The notes beneath the pieces were generated by a model. That model ran no database searches. It was not told where the DNA came from and was given only the letters and a program-made list of their open reading frames with translations. From Entomortierella parvispora (taxonomy: Eukaryota > Mortierellomycota > Mortierellomycetes > Mortierellales > Mortierellaceae), in NCBI GenBank assembly GCA_963573315.1, contig OY752140.1, positions 4,154,001-4,218,000 on the forward strand: a stretch of DNA of 64,000 nucleotides, read 5' to 3'. Of this stretch, positions 54,855 through 64,000 are shown piece by piece; positions within the stretch are counted from its first letter, which is position 1, and each line of letters starts with the position of its first letter. A program made the translations under genes and the position numbers.

Positions 54855-57800
54855 ATGCTCCAGGACGTGCAGATGGAAGACTACGAGGCACTCGAGTCGA
54901 TCGGCTCGGGCTCCTTTGGCATGATTCGCAAAGTTCGAAGGAAAACTGATGGACAGGTACACTTAATGCCCCATAGCCTCAACTCAATGTCCGAGTGAAT
55001 ACGATTGGGATCAATGCTCACTTGGACAGACTCGAGCATATCTCCTCCTTGACAAAACAAGCGAGAACGTTCTTTCTTCGCCAGGGAGAGAGGGGTTTTT
55101 TTGTTTCAAGGTTCTAACGCGTCCTTCCTTATAGATTCTCGCTCGCAAGGAAATCGACTTTCGCAAAATGACAAGCAAGGAAAAGGAGCAACTGGTATCG
55201 GAAGTCAACATCCTCAAGGATCTTAAACATCCAAATATTGTCGAGTTTTTGGAGAGAGTCATCGATCGGGAACATAGCTTCATCTACATTCTCATGGAAT
55301 ACTGTGAAGGTGGAGATCTGGCTTCTGTTATCAAGAGACACCGAGAGCGATCGTAACGTGCCTATGTGCTACCTTTTTTTTTTTTAGTTGGAGACCTTGA
55401 TGCTCCTTGTGGATTTGTCAACTAACTGCCTGCCCTTCGCGTATTTCGTTCATTAGGGTGCCGATCCACGAAGACTTTGTTTGGAAGATTATGGCGCAGC
55501 TCGTTTCAGCTCTGGATGAGTGTCACTGTGGATTGGTCTTGGATGAAGAAACACAAAAAATGATCCCAAGACACATCCTGCATCGAGACTTGAAACCCGA
55601 TAACGGTAAATATCCCTTTGCTTTATATAATGCTTATGGTCGAGTCGTGAGAAACTAATAGAAGCGTGTGGATGATTCGTTCTCTAGTTTTCCTGGATGG
55701 CAAAAAGAATGTAAAGCTTGGCGACTTTGGACTCTCAAGGTCACTCACTGACCCCAAGTTGAACTTTGCAAAGACGTATGTTGGAACTCCCTACTACATG
55801 TCCCCCGAGTTGCTGAGCGAGTCGCTCTATGACTCAAAGTCAGACATCTGGTCTCTGGGTTGTGTTATCTACGAGATGTGTGCTTTGCTACCACCATTTC
55901 TCGCTGACTCACAGTCGGAGCTAACGGCCAAGATCAAATATGGAATGGTGTCAAGGATACCAAACAGATATTCGGAAGAACTGAACCAAGTTGTGAAAGC
56001 AATGCTTCAAGTCGACGTAAGAACTGCATTGATATAGGCATGAGCGTAATGCGATTTGATTCAGAGGCTAACATGATTCATTTTATGTAGCCTCGGAGAA
56101 GACCAACGACCACCGAACTTCTTGCTGTACCAAAGCTGCAACTTTTCGCCAAGCAAGAGGAGCTTGACCGCAGGCAAGTCTATTTCAACGTATCTATGTA
56201 TTCGTGCGTTGACCTTATCCTAATTCAGCTCATTGCACTAATAGGACTGAGGAGGTCACAGCACTGAGGAAGCGACTTGGTGAACAGGAAGGGCGGCTAA
56301 TGTCAAAGGAGAACATGCTACGCGATACCGAAGCTGCCTTAAGAGCTGCGGAGCAAACGCTGAGAGAAAAAGAAACAGACTTGAACTCGAGAGAGGAGAT
56401 CATTTTGAAAAACGAGGCCGTGTTCAGTCAAAAGGAGGAATACATCCGAGCCAGGGAGGCATCGTTCGTCGAGTGGGAGCGGAAGCTGAATCAGGAACGG
56501 ATCCAACTAGAGGAGCGCAGACGTGAGCTGATCAGAGATTTAGAACGGGCGCCCGTCAATGCCGTCGACACTTCAAAGAGCCAGTCAGATGCCGACATGA
56601 TGATCGATAGCAAGGACCAAAGCTCAAATGGCACATCCGCCAATATGGAGGGTCAAAAGGCAGCACCAAAGCCATATTGGACAGCCCCGTCAGCAAAACC
56701 AAATATTTTTTCAACAATATCAAAGGCCTCAGGAACTCACTCGTTCTCTGCTAACACGGGCACGAGGACGTCAATACAGGATCAACGACTGTCTCTTCGA
56801 GGGTGGGATACTCCAACTGCATCCGATCAGAGCGGCTCTAGGAGCGTTCCTCGCCGCAAGACCGGACTGAACGTAGGCCGTTCTTCTCTTCAGGGATTAT
56901 CATCTTTCCGAAGCAGAAATCCGAGTGGGCCGACTGAAAATGGGATCGCCTCCTTTGGCACAGCAGAGTCCGGCGATACATTTACTGGCCAGAACGCGAT
57001 GCCACGACGGCCCGCTAATATATCGGAGACCGTTGGCGGATCGACCAGGACTCCAACAAGCCAAGCCTTTAACCTTCAAGGATTTAATGGCAAGGAGTCG
57101 AGGCTTTCAAGTAGATTGAGTCAGATAGGCAACTCTACTACGGGGCCGTTAGACCTGTCAGGGACTTCTGGGAGTGCAAGTGCATCTGCCGTTGCCGGTG
57201 CCGCTGACGCCAGGAAATTTCGAGGAAAATCCAGGTCAGCTTCAACACTAGTCGCGTCTTTATCGCTTTCGAATACGAACCCAATACCCTCGAATCCAAC
57301 GACCAACGCTCAAGCCGCCTCGGCATCTACCACTCCGCCTGCCTCCAGCAGTCAAGTGCCCAGCGATGGAGCTACCGCCGGCTCCAATGTCACGCAAAGC
57401 GTGTTTTCAGCCACCTCTAGCGCTTCATCCACTGCAGCAGGCTCCAATACCCAGATGGTCGATGACCAGTCATCTCACAGCTATCGATTGTCCTCTAATC
57501 CCTCAAGACTCTCTTCTGTACTTGTTGGCGAGAGTCGTCTAAACCAGTCCACTACGGCTGCCACAAATGGTTCGGTCACGAAAAGTAATCAAGGATTCCA
57601 ATTCTCCAATACGACCGGCCTCTCGTTCTCGTCCAGTTCAAACCAAAGCTATCTTTCCCGAAGAATGAATAGTGGCCCAATGACAACGACAGCGACAACA
57701 ACACCAGTGAATACCGCGCCCATTCGGTTTCAGCCTCAGAACCACCCACGACCTAGGACAGCACAATCCACCACAGCTGTGGAATCATACCCAGGCTCTA

Positions 57801-58090
57801 GCGAAACTAGCTCGCAGGGCGGAGGAGCAGGACGGGGGGAGAATACTGTAGGAGGATCTGCATCAAAGCCATCTAGTTTAGACGCCCACCATTTCTCCAC
57901 AACACCCAAGAAACCTCATAGTCGTTTCGGTCAAGATCGCTCAGCCAGGGCTGGGTCCCCAAGCGATATTTTTAATAGGGACGAAGATGAGGCTATGGAC
58001 TGGGATGATATTCCTAGCCCGTTTATCAAGAAAGGGTTCATGCGAAATCAGCCTCCTTCCATTGCAGGTGCAGGGAGAAGACATTCCTAA
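54855..58090 (+). CDS. NIMA-family (NEK2/Fin1-like) mitotic protein kinase
   Basis: A Ser/Thr kinase expected to act in mitotic entry and spindle-pole function. Six exons (54855-54956, 55135-55352, 55457-55605, 55688-56016, 56091-56173, 56245-58090) give 908 residues. The glycine loop is GSGSFG (17-22) and the catalytic lysine is in ARKEID (Lys39). HRDLKPDN is at 149-156, DFGLSRSL begins at 169, GTPYYMSPE forms the activation segment end, and DIWSLGCVIYEM follows. After the kinase domain a coiled coil (LRKRLGEQEGRL through LEERRRELIRDLE, about 295-390) is typical of NEK2/Fin1. Then comes a ~500-residue Ser/Thr-rich disordered tail. Intron 5 starts with GC (GCAAGT) and not GT; the adjoining exons keep frame only with that donor. 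A second in-frame ATG at 54873 (MEDYEAL) fits family starts equally well. Confidence 0.93.
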
Positions 58091-58226
58091 TAAACGCAGG
58101 CCATCTATGTATTTTAGTTTTTGTTTATTCAAATAATGTAGAAAGGGCGTTGGTACAAAAAGGGTGGTGGTGATGATGGTGTTGAGAAGATTCTTGTCAA
58201 AAAAAAACACACGTCAACGTTATTCT

Positions 58227-60786
58227 CTAATCCGAAAGACCAGAAATATCTGAAAGATCGTCCAAAGAATCGTGTGGCGCCTCATCATCGTCGTCTTCTT
58301 CATCAGCGCTCTGGACTGCAGAAGCAACAACAACGGCTGGAGCAGCACCCGTTCCTTTACGTTTCTTGTCGGCCTGTCGTGCCACAACCGACTTTCGCTT
58401 TCTGACTTCTGTCACCGATCCTTCAAGCTCCTCATCAGGATCATCCGAGGACGAAGATGGCTCGCCAGCATCAGCCGAGAGCTTGCTCGACTCTTTACCC
58501 CGGCGCACAGAGGCTGTGGGCTTGACCGCGTAGGGTGAGGCTGATTTGCGGTGGTAGGGCAGCTTTGGAGGCATCTTGAAGAAGTATTGCTTATCCTGGA
58601 GGTTTGGATTAAAACGTTTTTAGTATTAATAATGGTCAAGAATGGCGGCGTTTTCCTGACTCTGCTTTACCAGAAGGATGGACAATGAAGAGGGAAAAAT
58701 TAGCATGGGTTTTACCTTGAGCGTGCACTTGCGGGCGCTTGGCATGACCTCCTGTCGGGTCTGTTTGCGCATCAGATTATGATCGCATTCTGGAATATAG
58801 TACCATTGGTTCTCCAATGGCTTGTTGTATGCGTCCTTGCCCTTGCGTGTAATCTTGCCCACACACCGAGCTGCGGTCAAACTCTGCAACATCTGCTCCT
58901 TGATCTCGCTCACATCCTGACTTTCCAAGATATTGGGTTGACTCGTAATCATCTCATCAAGAAGCTCCGTCAATGTCATGGACTTCTTTTTACGAGCAAA
59001 GACCAAAGTATCAATGATCATTTCTGTGTAGTCCATCGTTGCCTTCTTCAGAGGTGCCTCAGGAGAGGACTCTCGAGAGGAAGAAGAGGAATAAGCGTCG
59101 TTCTCCACTGTCTTGTCCTCATGTGCTGCCTTGGACACCACCTCCTTAATGGAAGGTGCTGTCACGACTTTGGGAGCTGCCTTGGTCTCCGCAACTTCCT
59201 CCAGTTTTGGTACGAGTTCCTTGTGAAGTTTCTCCAGAGCGTTTTTTGTGTCGGTGGGTTCTGTGTGAACAGCAGGTGCCGCGATCTTGGTTGTTGTCGT
59301 CGCTGTTGTTGTAGTCGTTTTTGGTGTTGCAGTAGCTGTCTTCTTTGAATTTTTCTCAGTCTTCTCGGCTTTGTTCTCCTTGAGCTTGCTCGAGTCCATA
59401 TTTACGTTGGCCGTCTTCGATGCGGTCATTGGACGCTTGGACTCTACAGTTCCCGCGAGATTATTTGCTGTTTCCTGGCCGGAAGACTTTGCCGATTTAA
59501 CGGGCTTTTCCTTTTGACTGTGGCTAACGGGTTTGATAGGCAAGTTTTCCGAATCCTCATCCTTGTTGGTGCTGTGAACCTTGACAGCCTTTTGCTTTGG
59601 TTTAGGAATGTCTGCGTTGTCGTTGTTGTTGCTTGATGGGACTGAGCTCAAAACGACCTTGTGCACCTTTGGATTCAGAGGCGTAGTAATGGCCTTGGGT
59701 TTAGGAGCAGGGGAGGACAAAGGTGATGTGGCAGAGAGTTGGGCCGATGGAGCAACATTCATACGGCTGTTGGAATGAAGCGACAAGGAGCCCAAAGGCG
59801 TGCGAGGAGCAGGCAATGTCGATGTTGCGGCCATATCCTTTGCTGGCGAGGATGGACTGGACCAAAAGTGGCTTTCCTCAGACCGAGGGCTATCAGGGAC
59901 AGCGTCGAAATCCTCGTCGTATCCTGCAGGCGCAACGTCGTGCAAGCGATCAAAGACGGATCGAGGTCTGACAGGTGAAGAACCAAATTCCGTGCCTGCA
60001 TCCGAGGAAGGAGGTGGAGAATTGAACAGGGTCCTGGTAGTCGAGGTCATGTCGTATTTAAGAGTCTTGTGGCGCATGCGTGCGGTGGGCGTCACCATTC
60101 CGGCCATCCCAGCGGGTGATCCAAAGGGATCCCGCATGGGTGAGGACTTTGTTGGGGTGAGGAGCTGTTGGGGCTCGGCTGCATGGCGGTATTTATCATG
60201 AGAGCGTTGGGGGGTACCCAGTCCCGGTGGTGCTGGCTCCTTATAATGATCCTGCATGGTATCCACTTCCTGAGGACAGGGTTCAGCAGGAGTCCGGAAG
60301 AGCATCTTGACACCCACCAGATCCACGATGTCGCCATGACGGAGAGTTGTCTGTTGACCCGAGGGATATCCGGCGCCATTGATACGGACACCATTCTGTC
60401 CGAGAACTGTAATCTGAAAGGCGCCGACTTCGGGAGACCACTGTACGATGGCATGGCGTCTAGACACCTGTTTGTTGACACGACCGAGGTTCAATGTTGC
60501 CTGGGAACCGCGGCCAACAATGACGGGTGTATCATAGGATCCGTTGAGGGCCATGGTGGGAGCCTTTGATTTCTTTTGTCCAGAGGCCCTGGGTGCAGCC
60601 ACTGTCGTCTTCTGGGCCGCTTTCAAAAGAAGGTCCAGACCGCCAGTGTTTTCTTTGTTCCAGTCCGCTACAGGGAAGAATACACAAAATAGGCCGAGTC
60701 AGTATCGATTGTATAGCAGGAGATATGCTGGTGAGAGGCGAGACGGAGAGATTAGTACCATCGGCGGTCTGGGTCATCAGGTCCAT
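58227..60786 (-). CDS. FHA-domain nuclear protein (TOS4/PLM2-like architecture)
   Basis: Three exons (60786-60759, 60667-58716, 58595-58227) give 782 residues. The first exon holds only nine codons and a base (MDLMTQTAD). An FHA phosphothreonine-binding domain lies at about residues 50-125: VIVGRGSQATLNLGR, then VSRRHAIVQW, GQNGVRING and LRHGDIVDLVGVKMLF, with Arg, Ser and His in the expected ligand positions. A ~400-residue disordered Ser/Pro/Thr/Lys-rich linker holds many SP and TP sites. Near residue 590 a helical, winged-helix-like segment begins (DYTEMIIDTLVFARKKKSMTLTELLDEM), ending WYYIPECD and RKCTLKDKQYFFK. The last is restored by splicing. An acidic tail closes the protein. The likely role, by analogy with yeast TOS4/PLM2-type FHA proteins, is chromatin or cell-cycle gene control; that is inference. 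Confidence 0.85.
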
Positions 60787-61506
60787 TGTACGAGACAGGG
60801 AGGGTTGATGATGATGAAAATCGCTGGTTGGGATGTCAGCACAGACAAGGCGTGGGTCTGTGGATGGAAGGGTAGGAGGAAGAGGTTGAGAGGGGAAGAG
60901 GAGACGGGCAGGAGAGGAGAGGAGGAGGAGGAGGAGGAGGAGGGGAAGGAGATGGAGAGAGCAATGGAATCCAATTATGCACACTCGCAGCACACACACA
61001 ACACACACAACACACACGAAACGCGGCTTTGTTTGGTCGTAACGCGTTTTTTTTTTTTTTTCTTCTTCCTCGACTCCCCTCCCTTCTCGGACACCCTCTC
61101 TCGTCTCGTTCCTGGGTCGGGCACAAAAAAAAGAGATAAAATCGATCTCACCGGAAATATCACCCACGCACTTACTGCAATTGCCACGTGCGATTTGATC
61201 TACCACGTGACTTTTCTCTTCATTTCGTTTCGAATTCATTCCTGGGAGCTTCTCGAAGTTCTCGGTGCTTCCTTCGCGTTCCTTGCAGGCCAGGTCTCAG
61301 TCGTACAAAAGGAGGTGGGCAAAGTCTTCTTCCCTCCGCTTCTTTTTTTTTTTTCTCTCTTTTTTCTAGTCTGTTCCTTCACACACACACACCCATCCCA
61401 TCCCCATCTTCATTCCTCTTCCTGCTTGACCCAGTTCCAACAGTGCTACCTGTTCCAGCGGCCCATAGTGCTCTCCTTTGTTCGATAACTGCCGCTCCCC
61501 CTCGCC
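60787..61506. promoter_or_regulatory. Divergent promoter with paired CACGTG
   Basis: The 720-base gap between the FHA gene and the gene at 61507 carries CACGTG at 61185-61190 and 61204-61209. A GGA-trinucleotide purine tract (about 60900-60945), an ACACAC tract (60990-61020) and T tracts near 61050 and 61345 are also present. Confidence 0.5.
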
Positions 61507-62619
61507 ATGTTTGCAAGGCAAATCGACCCTTTCCAAGCCTACAACTCGGCGCTCTCTGCCGCACAGCAACATCACAAGGACCTGCTCAACAGCGAAGACC
61601 TTCAGCATCGGCATGATCTAAACCAAACACTGGGTCAACTCCAACAACCCGAAATGGACGCCACCAAACGACGAAAGCGCTCTTTTGTCTTTGAGCCGGA
61701 TTTCCTCTCCGCCTTGGACTCAGCTGCGGACACTACATCCTCGGCTGGCCCGAAGAGACCATGCAAGAAGGCAAGACGTTCATCAACCCTATCAATACCA
61801 GTGCTCTCACCCATAATCTCTTCACCAGAATTTCCCCCTCTGAGAGTTGCTCCCTCAACAAAGAAAGCTCCTACATCAGCACATGGTCCGAGCATCATTG
61901 ATTTATCTTCGGGAGAGGAGCTGGTGGCGCTCCATGTGGGCGAGAGTGAACATAAGCGAAGACGTGAGAGCAATGCATCCTTTCCAGATGAGGACTCTCT
62001 ACGCGAAGTCTTTGATGTACAAGAAGACGGATCGCTTTGCCCAACCATGGACCACGCGCCTGCATTACCACCGCCAACAAAAAGAACCAAGCGTGAGAAA
62101 GCGCGACCGCACCTCCGGTTCTTGGATCAGAGCGAGGAACACAAAGACAAAATGAAGTACAGTAGTAGAATGGATCATATCCGACACAAGCAAAAGTATC
62201 GCAACAACAATAGCGCCAGATCAAGTGCTGAGATGGATGCTTGGATGAGCGATGACGAAGAGCCAGAAACACCGTTGCCCATCTTCAAAAAAGAATCGCA
62301 AGCTTTGGTCCGGTACCAAGGACCCAAGTCAATGTCATTGGCGGAAGGGGTTGACACTTTGATCAAGCACCGTCTTATCGAGGACTCCAGCGACCTTTAT
62401 TCTCTGCAGGATCCTCGTGGTCATGAATTGGTTCTCTACCGTGGCTATCGAGGTAGTGATTCAAACTCTGGATCAAGGATGCACACAACGGAACCATCTT
62501 CTACGGTGATAGAAGAGCTGAGCGATGAAGATAATGACAGCAGCGCCGCCACATTGAACAACATGGCACGCTTTATGGACGAACTCCAGGACAAGATCAT
62601 GGACATGGACCTGGACTGA
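61507..62619 (+). CDS. Unrecognised basic, disordered protein
   Basis: A single-exon gene for 370 residues. I recognise no domain. The sequence starts MFARQIDPFQAYNSALSAAQ, continues as a helical Gln/His-rich segment (about 15-48), then a cluster of basic signals that look nuclear (KRRKRSF, RPCKKARR, KRTKREKARP). Acidic stretches follow (MSDDEEPETP, IEELSDEDND), and a C-terminal amphipathic helix ends DELQDKIMDMDLD. A more ordered segment may lie at 260-320 (SLAEGVDTLIKHRL, HELVLYRGYRG). Codon usage and length support a real gene. It shares a divergent promoter with the FHA protein gene, so joint nuclear roles are conceivable but unproven. Confidence 0.7.
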   Translation: MFARQIDPFQAYNSALSAAQQHHKDLLNSEDLQHRHDLNQTLGQLQQPEMDATKRRKRSFVFEPDFLSALDSAADTTSSAGPKRPCKKARRSSTLSIPVLSPIISSPEFPPLRVAPSTKKAPTSAHGPSIIDLSSGEELVALHVGESEHKRRRESNASFPDEDSLREVFDVQEDGSLCPTMDHAPALPPPTKRTKREKARPHLRFLDQSEEHKDKMKYSSRMDHIRHKQKYRNNNSARSSAEMDAWMSDDEEPETPLPIFKKESQALVRYQGPKSMSLAEGVDTLIKHRLIEDSSDLYSLQDPRGHELVLYRGYRGSDSNSGSRMHTTEPSSTVIEELSDEDNDSSAATLNNMARFMDELQDKIMDMDLD

Positions 62620-62787
62620 GCAATCCCGGACTCATATGTAGAATAACACTTCAACTTGTAAATATAAAACCTTTGCTTATCTTGATCGGTCGCACATGGA
62701 CAGAAAGTTTCATTTTTCCCCACACACCTCACTGCATTCATTTGGATGCTCTTTCCTCATTCACTGTCAAAATTCTGTTCATTTCCC

Positions 62788-64000
62788 ATGCCCGTCATTG
62801 AAAGACCACCTGTGCGGAATGCGAAAGGCCAGGCGCTACGCTCGTTTTTGCTGACCGATGCCTCTTCACCAAATATGGCCTGCCAGGTCACCAATCTGGG
62901 AGCAACCATAACTCACCTCTGGGTACCAGACAAGTATTCGAGCGTACGCGATGTTGTTCTGGGCTTTGACGACCTTACCGCCTATCGATCAAATCTTGAC
63001 CCTTACTTTGGAGCAAGTGTGGGAAGAATTGCTAACAGGTATTGATTAAAATGTTTGGGCAAAAGATGAATGGATGAGATATTTAACTAGAGTTCCTCAA
63101 TGTCTACTAGAATCGCAAAAGGAGAGTTTACCTTGCCAAACCAGCCACACACCATCTATCGCCTCGACTGCAACAATGGTCCCAATTCACTTCATGGTGG
63201 CATTGACAGCTATAGTTGTCGTCTCTGGGATATCGAGTCAGGTTTGGAGGGGGCTATTGAGAGGGGTGCCAGCATTCGAATGAGTCTACTCTCGGAACAT
63301 ATGGATCAAGGATTCCCAGGACGATTGAAGGTGTACTGCACCTTTCGTCTCATTGACTATACACTCGAGATTTCCTACGAGGCGTTCTTGGACAGCCACA
63401 CGGACGAGGAGCTTGCACGGCAGGCAACAATCGTCTCGCTCACAAACCATTCGTACTTCAATCTCAATGGTGTGCCGACACACGGTGACAACAAGACCGG
63501 ACCACCCTCAACGGCGTTAGTGACAAACCACGTCATGAAGATTCAAAACATTGACAGTTATCTTGAAACGGACTCTACCTCCGTCCCCACAGGAATTGTT
63601 CTCCCCCTTGCACAAGTTCCTTCCATGGACTTTCGAATTGCGAAAGAGATTGGTCAAGACATCAAGGAAACGCCTGGAGGAGGCATAGGGTATGACCATT
63701 TCTATCCTGTGAAGCAAGCAGTGGAAAGCCCAGAGGACTACCGGGTCAAGAACGATATCCATCGTCAAACACCTCTCCCGTTGGTCTCTGTATACTCTCC
63801 AGAATCGGGTATTCAGCTCGATATGGCGACCACAGAGCCAGGATTTCAACTCTACACTGCAAACTGGGTTCAGGTGGACCGTGAGGTTGTCGACGTTGGT
63901 GGCGCCTCGTCTATTTCCCCCAAGGTTTCGGAGAAGAATAAGCATACGTTTGCTCATGTCGGTAAAGCCCGCGGTGGATATCAGCTCCACTCTGGCTTCT
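62788..64000 (+). CDS. Aldose 1-epimerase (galactose mutarotase), 3' end missing
   Basis: This cytosolic enzyme interconverts alpha and beta anomers of glucose and galactose. Exon 1 is 62788-63038; exon 2 starts at 63111 and runs past the window edge. The junction splits an Arg codon and restores ASVGRIANRIAKGEF. Family marks are VTNLGATITHLWVPD, VVLGFDDLTAY, NSLHGGI with the active-site histidine, VSLTNHSYFNLNG with the second histidine, and GYDHFYP. About 380 residues are present and the family is usually 330-400 residues, so only a few codons should be missing. The ATG at 62788 (MPVIERPPV) is preferred over an in-frame ATG at 62746, which would add a non-homologous leader. Confidence 0.92.

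Noticed and set aside
54343-54924. Long plus-strand open frame overlapping the kinase start
   Set aside because: Low-complexity Lys/Arg- and Ser-rich translation through the divergent promoter; the kinase exon in another frame has clear homology.

Overview
This window is nuclear DNA from a filamentous fungus. The genes have short GT-AG introns (about 50-150 bases, a few longer), poly-T tracts in introns, branch sites of the CTAAC or CTGAC type, and a fungal Zn2Cys6 regulator. Runs of F-box/leucine-rich-repeat paralogues, a many-exon FAD monooxygenase and a Fanzor-type gene fit an early-diverging lineage, most likely Mortierellomycotina; that placement is inference, because no rRNA marker is present. 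I rebuilt the gene models by hand by matching splice sites to reading phase and to family motifs.

Left part (1-24.3 kb), mostly housekeeping: MCM4 (-), the serine palmitoyltransferase subunit LCB2 (-), a secreted LPMO-like copper protein (-), S-formylglutathione hydrolase (+), an F-box-like protein (-), an 11-exon FAD monooxygenase containing 18-, 11-, 17- and 4-base microexons (-), then the AAR2 U5 snRNP assembly factor (-) head to head with a METTL21-type protein methyltransferase (+).

Centre (24.3-39.5 kb), accessory: one four-exon gene on the minus strand, 25248-30376. Its introns join an N-terminal FEN1/XPG-like flap nuclease to a C-terminal Fanzor (eukaryotic TnpB-like, RuvC) nuclease in one predicted chain of about 1625 residues. 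All expected metal-binding residues of both folds are present. A 15-base coding minisatellite and a long acidic tract lie between the two. It is followed by four F-box/LRR genes on the plus strand; three are close paralogues with duplicated upstream DNA.

Right part (39.7-64 kb): an ALKBH1-type dioxygenase (+), a 1627-residue Zn2Cys6 transcription factor (-), a 5.6-kb stretch without a supportable gene, the rRNA-processing PIN protein FCF1 (-) head to head with a NIMA-family kinase (+), an FHA-domain protein (-) head to head with an unrecognised basic, disordered protein (+), and the start of a galactose mutarotase (+) cut by the window edge. Three divergent intergenic regions carry CACGTG motifs. 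There is no operon structure, and no tRNA, rRNA or CRISPR array was seen.
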